This document shows positions 37,206 through 45,073 of a stretch of DNA of 64,000 nt, piece after piece. Both the position numbers and the translations under genes were made by a program. Source of the stretch: Janibacter limosus (GTDB taxonomy: Bacteria > Actinomycetota > Actinomycetes > Actinomycetales > Dermatophilaceae); NCBI RefSeq assembly GCF_004295485.1, contig NZ_CP036164.1, forward strand, positions 248,001 through 312,000, in the 5' to 3' direction. The notes below the pieces were generated by a model. That model made no database searches, had not been told where the DNA came from, and saw nothing but the letters and a program-made list of their open reading frames with translations. Every line of letters starts with the position of its first letter. Position 1 is the first letter of the stretch.

Positions 37206-37922
37206 ATGCACCCAGTCGTCGTCATCACCGCAGCCTCGGGTGGGTTGGGCGTCTCCACCCTCGCGGCCGTCACCGCCACCGTGCTCGCCCGGGACTCCTC
37301 GCCGACCCTCGTCGACGCGGCCTTCGGCGCCGGCGGCCTGGACGCGACGATCGCGGCGGAGCACGTCGACGGACTGCGGTGGGGAGATCTCTCGGCGCAC
37401 GAGGGCACGGTCGATGCAGCGCGTCTGCGGGGCGCGCTTCCCCGGGCAGCGGTCCCCACGCTCGCGGCCCGGGGCCCGCGCCCGACGCCGGCCGTCGTGC
37501 GCGATGTCGTCGCCGGGCTCGCGGACCTCGGGCCGGTGGTCGTGGACCTGCCGTGCTCGGGCCGGGTCCCGCCGGTGTGGGCCGAGCTCGCCGACGTCGT
37601 GGTGGTCCTCGTCGGCCTGCGGCCGCGCTGGTTGCGCGACGGGGAGGCCTGGGCCTCGACGCTGGGGGAGCGACGGGAGTCCGCGCTGCTGGTCACCCGT
37701 GGCCCGCGACGGGCGCAGCGGGTCTGCGACCGGGCTGCGGAGCACCTCGGCATCCCACTCCTCGACCATCTCGCCGATGATCCCGGGGTGCTGCGTGACG
37801 AGGCGCACGGGCGCTCGCCCCGCCCCAGGGGGTCCGTCGGAGAGGTGGCCCGCGCCCTCGCCGCGGCACTGCCGTCGGCGACCGGCCCCCTGGCCGAGCA
37901 CGTGCTGGGACTGGCCTCGTGA
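37206..37922 (+). CDS. ssd: Ssd/CpaE-like MinD-family protein of the tad locus
   Basis: A 238-residue P-loop-fold protein equivalent to the septum-site-determining protein Ssd (TadZ/CpaE group) that opens actinobacterial tad clusters. VVITAASGGLGVSTLAAVTATVLA is the deviant Walker A region, but both Lys residues of KGGxGKST are missing, so ATP hydrolysis is doubtful. VVDLPCSG and a C-terminal helix follow. It probably positions the secretion ATPase. ATG at 37206; its stop overlaps the next start as GTGA. Confidence 0.85.
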   Translation: MHPVVVITAASGGLGVSTLAAVTATVLARDSSPTLVDAAFGAGGLDATIAAEHVDGLRWGDLSAHEGTVDAARLRGALPRAAVPTLAARGPRPTPAVVRDVVAGLADLGPVVVDLPCSGRVPPVWAELADVVVVLVGLRPRWLRDGEAWASTLGERRESALLVTRGPRRAQRVCDRAAEHLGIPLLDHLADDPGVLRDEAHGRSPRPRGSVGEVARALAAALPSATGPLAEHVLGLAS

Positions 37923-38956
37923 GGTGGTCGAGCGCAATCGACGCGCACGTGCAGGCCGGGCGCGCTCCCGACGAGCAGGTCATCGAGGAGGTGGCCCGCT
38001 CGGAGGAGGTGCGGCTGGGGGGCTCCGGCGCAGTGCGCAGGTCGGGCGAGCTGAGGGCCGACCTGATGGGCCTGGGCGTCCTGGAGTCCTTCGTCGGCGA
38101 CGAGCGGGTCACCGACGTGCTCGTCAACGGCGACGGGACCGTGTGGGTCGACCGAGGTCGCGGGGTCACCCGCGCCGATGTCGAGGTGGGTGACGAGGGC
38201 GCGGTGCGTCGGCTGGCGACCCGCCTGTCCGCGCTCGCCGGTCGTCGGCTCGACGACGCCCAGCCGTGGGTGGACGGGCTGCTGCCGAGGGGCATCAGGC
38301 TGCACGCGGTCCTGCCGCCCCTCGTCGCCGGCGGGGCGCACATCAGCCTGCGCGTACCCCGCCACCGGGCTGGTGGGCTGTCCGCCCTGGTGGACCTGCA
38401 GATGGCGACACCTCGGCAGGCGGACCAGCTGCGGGAGGTCGTGCGCGATCGGCAGGCCTATGTGGTGACCGGTGGCACCGGGACGGGCAAGACGACCCTC
38501 CTGGCGGCACTGCTCGCCGAGGTTCCGGCGGACGAGCGGCTCGTCGTGGTCGAGGACGTCGGCGAGATCCAGGTCGGTCACCCGCACGTCGTGCGGCTGC
38601 AGGCTCGATCGGCCAACACGGAGGGGGCAGGCGAGGTGACCATGGTCCAGCTCGTCCGCCAGGCCCTGCGCATGCGACCGGACCGGTTGGTGGTCGGTGA
38701 GGTGCGGGGCGCCGAGGTCAGGGACCTGCTCCTCGCGCTCAACACGGGACACGAAGGAGGCTGCGGCACCCTGCACGCCAACCGTGCCGCCGACGTGCCC
38801 AGCCGGCTCGAGGCCCTGGGGGCGCTGGCGGGGATGAGCCCGGAGGCGGTGCGGGCGCAGGTGGCCAGCGCCCTGGAAGTGGTCGTGCACCTGCGTCGGG
38901 CGGGTGGTCGACGGGTGATCGACTCGATCGGCCCGCTGCCGGGGGCGCGATCGTGA
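37919..38956 (+). CDS. tadA: TadA/CpaF-type pilus assembly ATPase
   Basis: A 345-residue type II/IV secretion ATPase. The N-terminal half has FVGDERVTDVLVNGDGTVWVDRG and IRLHAVLPPLVAGGAHISLR. Walker A GGTGTGKTT has Lys191, the Asp box is VVVEDVGEIQ, and Walker B is RLVVGEVRGAE, followed by the His box GTLHAN. It would power assembly of the Flp-like pilin at 40409. Shorter than the classic TadA, as is usual in this actinobacterial locus. Overlaps both neighbours by 4 bp. Confidence 0.93.
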   Translation: MRWSSAIDAHVQAGRAPDEQVIEEVARSEEVRLGGSGAVRRSGELRADLMGLGVLESFVGDERVTDVLVNGDGTVWVDRGRGVTRADVEVGDEGAVRRLATRLSALAGRRLDDAQPWVDGLLPRGIRLHAVLPPLVAGGAHISLRVPRHRAGGLSALVDLQMATPRQADQLREVVRDRQAYVVTGGTGTGKTTLLAALLAEVPADERLVVVEDVGEIQVGHPHVVRLQARSANTEGAGEVTMVQLVRQALRMRPDRLVVGEVRGAEVRDLLLALNTGHEGGCGTLHANRAADVPSRLEALGALAGMSPEAVRAQVASALEVVVHLRRAGGRRVIDSIGPLPGARS

Positions 38957-39630
38957 CGCCCTGGGTCGTGGGTCTGGTCCTGGCGGCCGCGCTGGTGTGG
39001 CCGGGGCGGTGGGCCGGGGTCGGGCTGGGGGGTCAGGGCACGCCGGCCTGGCGGCCGTGGCGCCGCACGGAGGGCGGCCGGTTGCAGGACCTCGAGTCGC
39101 TCGCCGGGGTGGCTGACCTGCTCGCGATGGCCCTGCGCTCGGGAGCCACGCCGGTCGCCGCGGTCAGCGTGGTCGCTGCCGAGGCGCCACGACCGTGGCA
39201 GCCGGTCCTCGAGGAGGTGCACGAGGAGCTGTCGTCGGGTGGCGTCGCCGGGCAGGTGTGGCGCAGGCACGTGCAGGAGCATCCCGAGCTCGGCGCGGTC
39301 GCAGGCGCCTGGGCGCTCAGCGAGGGCCTCGGCGTGGCCCTGGCGCCGTCGATGGCGACGAGCGCCCAGGTCCTGCGGGCCAGGGTGCAGGCCCGGCGAC
39401 GGCTGGAGGCCTCCACCGCGGGCGCGAGGGCGACGATGCGGATGCTCACGCTGCTGCCCCTGGTGGGGCTGCTCGCCGGCTTCGCCTTCGGCCTCACCCC
39501 GTGGGAGGTGTACGGGCACAGCGCGGTGACGATGGCCTGCGCCGTGCTCGGTCTGGTGCTCACCGCGATCGGGTGGGGCATCTGTCGTTGGGTGCTGGCC
39601 AGGGCGGTCGCGCCCACGGTGCACCGGTGA
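38953..39630 (+). CDS. tadB: TadB-like pilus assembly membrane protein
   Basis: A 225-residue type II secretion F-domain protein. Helix 1 lies at about residues 4-22, a cytoplasmic helical domain contains LLAMALRSGATPVAAVSVVA and GAWALSEGLGVALAPSMA, and two C-terminal helices close it (about 165-185 and 192-215). It is one half of the inner-membrane platform. GTG at 38953 overlaps the ATPase stop; its own stop overlaps the tadC start (GTGA). Confidence 0.85.
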   Translation: MTPWVVGLVLAAALVWPGRWAGVGLGGQGTPAWRPWRRTEGGRLQDLESLAGVADLLAMALRSGATPVAAVSVVAAEAPRPWQPVLEEVHEELSSGGVAGQVWRRHVQEHPELGAVAGAWALSEGLGVALAPSMATSAQVLRARVQARRRLEASTAGARATMRMLTLLPLVGLLAGFAFGLTPWEVYGHSAVTMACAVLGLVLTAIGWGICRWVLARAVAPTVHR

Positions 39631-40178
39631 GTCTGCTGCTCGTCACCCTCGTGGTCGCGGCGGTGGCCTTGTGGCCCGGACACGACTCCCGCGTGCGGTG
39701 GCTGCGCCGTGAGGTGGAGGCGCAGGGCGACCCGCCGGTGTCTGCCCTCACCGTCGACGAGGTGGCTGACGCGAGCGTGCTGCTGGCCCTGGCGTTGCAG
39801 TCCGGCCGCGGCATGGTCCAGGCGTTGGAGGAGGTCGCCGGCGTCTCGGCGGCGGGCGCAGGGGAGGACCTGCGGCGGGTGGCGGCCGCTCTGCGCTGGG
39901 GCCGCTCCATGAGCCAGGCATGGTCCTACGCCCGCAGGGTGTGGGGACCGACGGCCACGGCCTTCGTCGTCGCGGATGCTGTGGGTGCGCCGTCGGCGTC
40001 GGTGCTGCTCGACGCCGCAGCGAGCCTGCGCGACGCGGAGGCTCGTCGTCTGGAGGAGGCGGGGGGTCGGGCCGCGGTGATGCTCGTGCTCCCGCTGGGG
40101 CTGTGCTTCCTGCCTGCCTTCATCGCCACGGCTGTCGTCCCTGTCGTCGCGGTCCTCGTGGGGACGCAGCTGGGGTGA
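39627..40178 (+). CDS. tadC: TadC-like pilus assembly membrane protein
   Basis: A 183-residue second F-domain protein: an N-terminal helix, ADASVLLALALQSGRGMVQALEEVAG, VADAVGAPSASVLLDAAASLRDAEARR, and a terminal membrane segment of about 25 residues (VMLVLPLGLCFLPAFIATAVVPVVAVLV). Together with TadB it forms the membrane platform. GTG at 39627 is given by the 4-bp overlap. Confidence 0.85.
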   Translation: MSLLLVTLVVAAVALWPGHDSRVRWLRREVEAQGDPPVSALTVDEVADASVLLALALQSGRGMVQALEEVAGVSAAGAGEDLRRVAAALRWGRSMSQAWSYARRVWGPTATAFVVADAVGAPSASVLLDAAASLRDAEARRLEEAGGRAAVMLVLPLGLCFLPAFIATAVVPVVAVLVGTQLG

Positions 40179-40408
40179 GCTCGTCCGGTGGACGTCACAC
40201 CCGAGGTGGGGCCTGCGCCCTCGGCGGTGATGGGACCTGGCCGGGAGGGTGAGGCCGCCGCTTGCCCGAGGGGTGGTTGTCCACAGCAGTCGTGGCATGA
40301 GACCCGCTCGTGCACAGGTGCGGGTGCTGACCCACCGGAGGGCGTCGGGGAGCGAAGGGTGGGTCTCACCGCGGCACATCGGGTGCCGCCCAAGGGGAGG
40401 AGCTTCCC
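40179..40408 (+). other. leader between tadC and the pilin gene
   Basis: 230 bp without a gene. An inverted repeat TGAGACCC (40298-40305) / GGGTCTCA (40361-40368) could fold into a stem-loop just before the pilin start. A separate promoter or processing site that raises pilin expression over the upstream genes would fit. Confidence 0.45.
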
Positions 40409-40600
40409 ATGAAGAGGTCCATCGTCCGGTGTGGCCACCGGGCTCGGTTGGCGTGCGACGCAGGGATGACGACCGCGGAGTACGCAGTCGGCACCCTGGC
40501 GGCCTGCACCTTCGCGATCGTGCTCCTGGCAGTCGTGAAGTCGGGAACGGTCGAGACGGGACTGTCGGGTGTCATCCTCGAGGCGCTCGGCATCCGCTAG
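40409..40600 (+). CDS. Flp-like pilin (DUF4244)
   Basis: A 63-residue prepilin: a basic leader of about 19 residues, then G/MTTAEYAVG, in which Gly precedes the cleavage site and Glu at +5 with Tyr at +6 is the Flp signature. A hydrophobic helix (TLAACTFAIVLLAVV) follows, then a short tail. DUF4244 proteins take this place in actinobacterial tad loci. The ATG at 40409 follows GGGGAGGAGC. No prepilin peptidase gene is in the window. Confidence 0.88.
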   Translation: MKRSIVRCGHRARLACDAGMTTAEYAVGTLAACTFAIVLLAVVKSGTVETGLSGVILEALGIR

Positions 40601-40952
40601 GGCCGGCGACGAGGCGGGGATGGTGACGGCCGAGCTGGCCCTCACCCTCCCCGCAGTCGTCCTCGTCCTGGTCATCTGCCTCTCTGCCCTGTCCTGGGGT
40701 GTTGAGCGCGTGCAGTGCGTCGATGCGGCCCGGGTGACGGTGCGCGAGCTGGCGCGTGGTGAGCCGTCAGGACGCGCGCTGGCCGATGCGCAGCGGGCCG
40801 CGCCGGAGGGGGCCCGAGTCACGGTCAGTCGCAGTGGTGGGGACGTGACGGTCACCGTGACGAACCCGCCGCCGCCGGCCTTGGCCTTCGCCGTGCAGGA
40901 GACCTCGTGCTCGTCCACGGCTCGGGTGGAGTCGACTGATGATCTGTCGTGA
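40569..40952 (+). CDS. TadE-like minor pilin
   Basis: A 127-residue protein with a leader of about 17 residues, G/MVTAELALTLPAVVLVLVICLSA (prepilin-like site plus membrane helix) and a periplasmic domain with two Cys residues (VQCVDAARV and TSCSSTA). GTG at 40569 is chosen because the leader before Gly-Met is needed; it overlaps the Flp gene by 32 bp. A start at the internal ATG 40618 would remove the leader. Confidence 0.78.
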   Translation: MSSSRRSASARAGDEAGMVTAELALTLPAVVLVLVICLSALSWGVERVQCVDAARVTVRELARGEPSGRALADAQRAAPEGARVTVSRSGGDVTVTVTNPPPPALAFAVQETSCSSTARVESTDDLS

Positions 40953-41331
40953 CATCGCGAGCGAGCGCGGGTCGTCGACCGTGCTGGCGGTGGGGCTGAT
41001 CGCGGTCCTGCTGACCGTCACGCTGGCCGCCCTGGCGGTCCTCAGTGCGGTGCGAGCAGCGCACGTGGCGCGCTCGGTCTCCGACCTGGCCGCCCTCGCT
41101 GGAGCGATCGAGTACCAGCAGTCACCCGATGCAGGGGCGGCCTGTGCCGAGGCGACGCGCATCGCTGCTCGTCATGATGTCCAGGTCATCACCTGCCGCA
41201 TCGGTGGCGGGGGAGAGGTGACGGTGACGACGTCCGCGGCGATCCCCCTTCGTCTCGGGGGGCTCGGGCCGGATCACGCGGAGGGGACGGCGCGAGCCGG
41301 GCCGGCGCCGCTGGCGGAGACACCACGATGA
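40939..41331 (+). CDS. TadE/TadG-like protein (helicase/secretion-neighbourhood type)
   Basis: A 130-residue protein with one N-terminal membrane helix after ERGSSTVLAVGLIAVLLTVTLAALAVL, then RAAHVARSVSDLAALAGA, typical of TadG-like pseudopilins. The extracytoplasmic part has two Cys (GAACAEA, VITCRI). Families with this gene lie next to a DEAD-box helicase gene in actinobacteria, and the helicase is present here at 42318. The start overlaps the previous gene by 14 bp. Last gene of the locus. Confidence 0.82.
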   Translation: MICRDIASERGSSTVLAVGLIAVLLTVTLAALAVLSAVRAAHVARSVSDLAALAGAIEYQQSPDAGAACAEATRIAARHDVQVITCRIGGGGEVTVTTSAAIPLRLGGLGPDHAEGTARAGPAPLAETPR

Positions 41332-41378
41332 GCCGGGCCGCGTCCGGCGCGTGCCTCACCGGGGAGGGCGCGGCCGGG

Positions 41379-41759
41379 TCAGAGCAGACCGACGACCAGC
41401 AGGGCAACCCCGACCGCGGGGAGCGCGCCCTGCTTGATCGCAGCGCCTGCCTTGTCAGGGCTCGACAGGAGCAGGACGAGGCTGGCGGCCACCATCGAGC
41501 CGGCGCCGGTGAGCACCAGCGTGGCGGCGACGGCGTGCTGTCCTGCCGCGTGGAGGACGATGCCGAGTCCCACCGTGATGGCGAGGAAGAGGTTGTAGAA
41601 GCCCTGGTTGAAGGCCATCTCCCGCGTCGCCTCGGCCTCCTGCGCGGTGGTGCCGAAGACGGCCCGCGCTCGGGTCGTCCAGGCCATCGACTCCAGGTAG
41701 AAGATGAAGACGTGCAGCAGGGCGGCGAGACCGGCGAAGACGAGCCCCGCGATGACCAT
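41379..41759 (-). CDS. DUF1304 membrane protein
   Basis: A 126-residue protein with four predicted membrane helices and the DUF1304 marks HVFIFYLESMAW, FNQGFYNLFLA and the final VGVALLVVGLL. The function is unknown. Converges on the tad locus (47 bp between stops). Confidence 0.85.
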   Translation of the reverse strand: MVIAGLVFAGLAALLHVFIFYLESMAWTTRARAVFGTTAQEAEATREMAFNQGFYNLFLAITVGLGIVLHAAGQHAVAATLVLTGAGSMVAASLVLLLSSPDKAGAAIKQGALPAVGVALLVVGLL

Positions 41760-41771
41760 GGTCTTGACCCG

Positions 41772-42299
41772 TCAGAGACGGGTGTCGCCCTCACGGCGGA
41801 TCGGGCGGGTGGCGTCGTCGGCGACACCCTCGCGACGCACGGGTCGGGTGGCGCCGCCAGCGCTGGTGTCGATGCGCTGGGTCCGCTGCTCGGCGAGGGT
41901 CGGGTCGTGGCGCTCGGCGGCCTCGGCTCGCTCACGGGCGATCTGGGTCGAGGTGCGCTGGTCCTCCAGGTCGCGCTCACGGCGAGCGATCTCCTCCTGG
42001 TGCTCGGCATCGAGCCGGGCCTGGCGCTCGCGGGCCTCGGCCGCCTGCTCCTTGCGCAGGCGGCGGGCCCGCGCCTTGCGGGTCAGGGCCCACTTGATCA
42101 GCACGAGTCCCAGCCACAGCAGGAGCATCGTCAGCATGCCGACGATGACCAGGGTGAGGGGGTTGAGGTTGATCGTGACGGTGTCGAAGAGCCGGATGTC
42201 GACGTCCTGTCCGGACACCTCCGGCGCCGAGGTGCCCATGAGCAGCGCTGCCCCGAGGGCCAGGGCGACGAGCACGAGGATGAGGCCGAGGATGACCAT
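41772..42299 (-). CDS. two-helix membrane protein with charged coiled-coil tail
   Basis: A 175-residue protein of no recognised family. Two membrane helices (residues 2-21 and about 48-70) enclose an extracytoplasmic loop. They are followed by a long Arg/Glu-rich cytoplasmic helix (KARARRLRKEQAAEARERQA and on), probably a coiled coil, and a C-terminal repeat ATRPVRREG/ATRPIRREG. The topology resembles LapA-like proteins. It is 12 bp upstream of the DUF1304 gene and may be co-transcribed. Confidence 0.7.
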   Translation of the reverse strand: MVILGLILVLVALALGAALLMGTSAPEVSGQDVDIRLFDTVTINLNPLTLVIVGMLTMLLLWLGLVLIKWALTRKARARRLRKEQAAEARERQARLDAEHQEEIARRERDLEDQRTSTQIARERAEAAERHDPTLAEQRTQRIDTSAGGATRPVRREGVADDATRPIRREGDTRL

Positions 42300-42317
42300 G
42301 TCAGTCCTTCCGGTACG

Positions 42318-44642
42318 TCAGCCGGCGGTCGCCGGCGGAGCTTCTGCACTCACTGTATGACCGAGGGAGTCCAGCAGCAGGTCAAGCAGCGCAACGGCGC
42401 TGGGCGCGTCGAGGGGCTCGTTGCCGTTGCCGCACTTGGGCGAGACGACACAGGCCGGGCAGCCGCTCTGCGCGCACCGGCACGAGGCGATCGTCTCACG
42501 GGTCATCGCCAGCCATGTGCCGATCTGCTCGTGGGCACGCGCCGCGAATCCGGCACCACCGGGATGCCCGTCGTAGACCATGATCGTCGGCAGGCCCGTC
42601 TGCGGGTGCTGGGCCGTCGAGACCCCGCCGATGTCCCAGCGGTCGCAGGTGGCGAGCAGCGGCAGCATGCCGATGGCAGCATGCTCGGCCGCGTGGGTGG
42701 CGCCCGGCACGTCGGCCTCGGCCACACCGGCGGCAGTCAGCGACTCGGGCGTCATCGTCCACCACACGGCCCGGGTCGACAGGGTCTGCTCGGGCAGGTC
42801 GAGCTCGTGCCGACCGATGACCTCGCCGCTGGGCAGACGCCGGAGGAAGCCGGTCACCTGCCGCCGGACGTCGACCCGACCGAAGCTGACCCGCACGGGG
42901 CCGTGGTCGATGCCCGACTCCTCCGCGACGATGTCGAAGGAGGAGACCGACTGGGCGTGCGTCGACCAGCCGGGGTCGCCCTGCGTCACGGTCGCCGTCG
43001 CCTGCTCCAGGTCGAGGTCGGTGACGACGAAGGTGCGGCCCTGGTGCACGTGGACCGCCCCGGTGTGGACCTGGGCGTGCGCCGAGCCCTCGTCGATCGT
43101 CCCGAGGACGCGACCGGACCTCCCTTCGACGATGCTCACCACGTCACCGATGCCGCGGAGGGAGACGTGCTCACCCGGTCGGTCGGGACGGGTCCAGAAC
43201 CATCCGCCCGGCCGGGCCCGCAGGATCCCGCGCTCCACCAGGACCTCGAGGACCCCCGCGAGGCCGTCGCCGAACCACCGGGTGTCGTCCATCGTCACCG
43301 GGATCTCCGCCGCGGCGCAGGCCACGTGCGGGACGAGGACGTGGATGTTGCGCGGGTCGAGCACGCTGGTCTCCACCGGAGCGTCGAAGATCGTCTCCGG
43401 GTGCTCGACCACCCACGTGTCGAGCGGGTCGTCGGCCGCGAGCAGCACTGCGAGAGCGTCCTGCCCGTCACGACCGGCCCGCCCGGCCTGCTGCCAGACC
43501 GAGGCCAGGCGACCCGGCCACCCCGCCATGAGCACGACGTCGAGACCGGCGATGTCGATGCCGAGCTCGAGGGCGTTGGTGGCCGCGAGCCCGAGCAGGT
43601 CGCGATCACGCAGGCGCCGCTCGATGACGCGCCGTTCCTCCGGGAGGTAGCCGCCGCGATAGGCCGCGATCCTCCCTTCGTCCACGATGCTCACCTGACG
43701 CGACGCGGAGGAGGCGAGCGCCTCGACGCCCGCGCGGGAGCGGGCGAAGGCGAGCGTCTGCACATCCCGTCCCACGAGCTGCGCCATCAGCTCGGCGGCC
43801 TCGGTCGTGGGGGAGCGGCGGCTCCCTTCGTCGTCCTCGGGGGGCTGCCACAGGGCGAAGGTGAGCGCGCCACGCGGGGACCCGTCGTGGGTCACCGCGA
43901 GCACGTCGTCGCCGATGAGGCGCGAGGCGTGCCCGCCGGGGTCGCCGACCGTCGCCGACGCGAGGACGAAGACCGGGTCCGCCCCGTAGCGGCGCGCCAC
44001 CCGCCGCAGCCGGCGCAGGAGGAGGGCGACGTGCGACCCGAAGACGCCCCGGTAGACGTGGCACTCGTCGATGACGACATAGCGCAGCCGCCGCAGGACG
44101 TGCGCCCAGTGCTCGTGCCCGGGCAGCAGGGAGTGGTGGACGAGATCGGGGTTGGTGAGGATCACGTCGGCGTGGTCGCGGATCCAACGCCGCTCATCGG
44201 TGGGCGTGTCCCCGTCGTAGGTCGCCGCGCGGATCCCGGGCACGGCCCACGACTGGATGCGCGCCAGCTGGTCGGCCGCCAGCGCCTTGGTCGGCGAGAG
44301 ATAGAGGGCGGTGGCGCCGCGCCCGTTGGCGCTCGACCTCCCGTCGAGCACCGCGGTGAGCGAAGGGAGGAGGTAGCCGAGCGACTTGCCCGAGGCCGTC
44401 CCCGTGGAGAGCACGACGTGCTGCCCCTCGCGCGCGGCCTGCGCGGCCTGCGCCTGGTGCGACCACAGCCGGTCGATCCCCGCCCCGGCCAGCGACTGGC
44501 GCAGCGGCGGCGCGACCCAGTCGGGGAGCTCGGCGTGCTCCGCGGGACGTGCCGCGATGTGCTCCACGTGGCGCACGCGGTCCTCGCGACCCGCCGACAG
44601 GGCGGCGAGCAGCTCGGGAGCCTGCGGACGGTGGTGGGACAT
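42318..44642 (-). CDS. DEAD/DEAH-box helicase with C-terminal DUF1998 (MrfA-like)
   Basis: A 774-residue superfamily-2 helicase. Q-region LWSHQAQA, Walker A STGTASGKS, SPTKALAADQ, DECH box VVIDECHVYRG, SAT motif VLASATVGDP, and domain 2 with ATNALELGIDIAGLD and QQAGRAGRDGQ are all present. The C-terminal DUF1998 region ends in the four-Cys cluster CRCAQSGCPACVVSPKCG. MrfA (YprA) of Bacillus repairs mitomycin-type lesions, so a DNA repair role is inferred. The ATG at 44642 is only 18 bp from the divergent STAS gene; a longer frame to 45056 would run across that gene. Confidence 0.92.
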   Translation of the reverse strand: MSHHRPQAPELLAALSAGREDRVRHVEHIAARPAEHAELPDWVAPPLRQSLAGAGIDRLWSHQAQAAQAAREGQHVVLSTGTASGKSLGYLLPSLTAVLDGRSSANGRGATALYLSPTKALAADQLARIQSWAVPGIRAATYDGDTPTDERRWIRDHADVILTNPDLVHHSLLPGHEHWAHVLRRLRYVVIDECHVYRGVFGSHVALLLRRLRRVARRYGADPVFVLASATVGDPGGHASRLIGDDVLAVTHDGSPRGALTFALWQPPEDDEGSRRSPTTEAAELMAQLVGRDVQTLAFARSRAGVEALASSASRQVSIVDEGRIAAYRGGYLPEERRVIERRLRDRDLLGLAATNALELGIDIAGLDVVLMAGWPGRLASVWQQAGRAGRDGQDALAVLLAADDPLDTWVVEHPETIFDAPVETSVLDPRNIHVLVPHVACAAAEIPVTMDDTRWFGDGLAGVLEVLVERGILRARPGGWFWTRPDRPGEHVSLRGIGDVVSIVEGRSGRVLGTIDEGSAHAQVHTGAVHVHQGRTFVVTDLDLEQATATVTQGDPGWSTHAQSVSSFDIVAEESGIDHGPVRVSFGRVDVRRQVTGFLRRLPSGEVIGRHELDLPEQTLSTRAVWWTMTPESLTAAGVAEADVPGATHAAEHAAIGMLPLLATCDRWDIGGVSTAQHPQTGLPTIMVYDGHPGGAGFAARAHEQIGTWLAMTRETIASCRCAQSGCPACVVSPKCGNGNEPLDAPSAVALLDLLLDSLGHTVSAEAPPATAG

Positions 44643-44648
44643 GTGATC

Positions 44649-44655
44649 TACGGTA
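44649..44655. promoter_or_regulatory. overlapping divergent leaderless -10 elements
   Basis: The 18 bp between the two start codons contain CTACGGTAG. TACGGT (44649-44654, plus) ends six bases before the STAS ATG. TACCGT (44655-44650, minus) ends seven bases before the helicase ATG. The two hexamers share five base pairs. Confidence 0.65.
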
Positions 44656-44660
44656 GGCGG

Positions 44661-45014
44661 ATGCCGATCTCCGTCACGACCAGCGAAGCCGGAGAGGTCA
44701 ACATCGTCCACGTCAGTGGTGAGATCGATGTGACCTCCGCCGCCGTGCTGCGCGATGCCCTCGAGGCGCTCATCGCCGATGGACGCCGCCGCCTGACCCT
44801 CGACCTCGGTGGAGTGACCTTCATGGACTCCACCGGTCTGGGCATCGTCGTCGGTCGGCTCAAGAAGCTGACCCGCCACGGCGGGACCCTCACCGTCGTC
44901 GTCTCCCACGAGCGGGTGCTGCGCGTCTTCACCATCACCGGGCTCGATCGACTCATCGACATCCACCCCGATCTCGAGGGCGCCGTCCGGGCGGCAGGAG
45001 CCGTCAGCGCCTGA
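44661..45014 (+). CDS. STAS-domain anti-sigma factor antagonist
   Basis: A 117-residue single STAS domain, SpoIIAA-like. VNIVHVSGEIDVTSAAVLRDAL, then VTFMDSTGLGIVVG with the phosphorylatable Ser57. No anti-sigma factor kinase or sigma factor is nearby, so the partner is encoded elsewhere. ATG at 44661 lies six bases after TACGGT. Confidence 0.93.
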   Translation: MPISVTTSEAGEVNIVHVSGEIDVTSAAVLRDALEALIADGRRRLTLDLGGVTFMDSTGLGIVVGRLKKLTRHGGTLTVVVSHERVLRVFTITGLDRLIDIHPDLEGAVRAAGAVSA

Positions 45015-45073
45015 CGCAACCCAACCGGCCCCATGCGCGTCTGGACCTGACAACAACAGGTCGACGACAGGGG

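Noticed and set aside
36020-38890. 956-residue open frame on the minus strand
   Set aside because: It is antisense to the Fic, 6C, ssd and tadA region, which have clear motifs; composition is low-complexity.
41328-45014. 1228-residue open frame on the plus strand
   Set aside because: It covers the minus-strand DUF1304, membrane protein and helicase genes. Only its last 117 codons, the STAS gene, are real.
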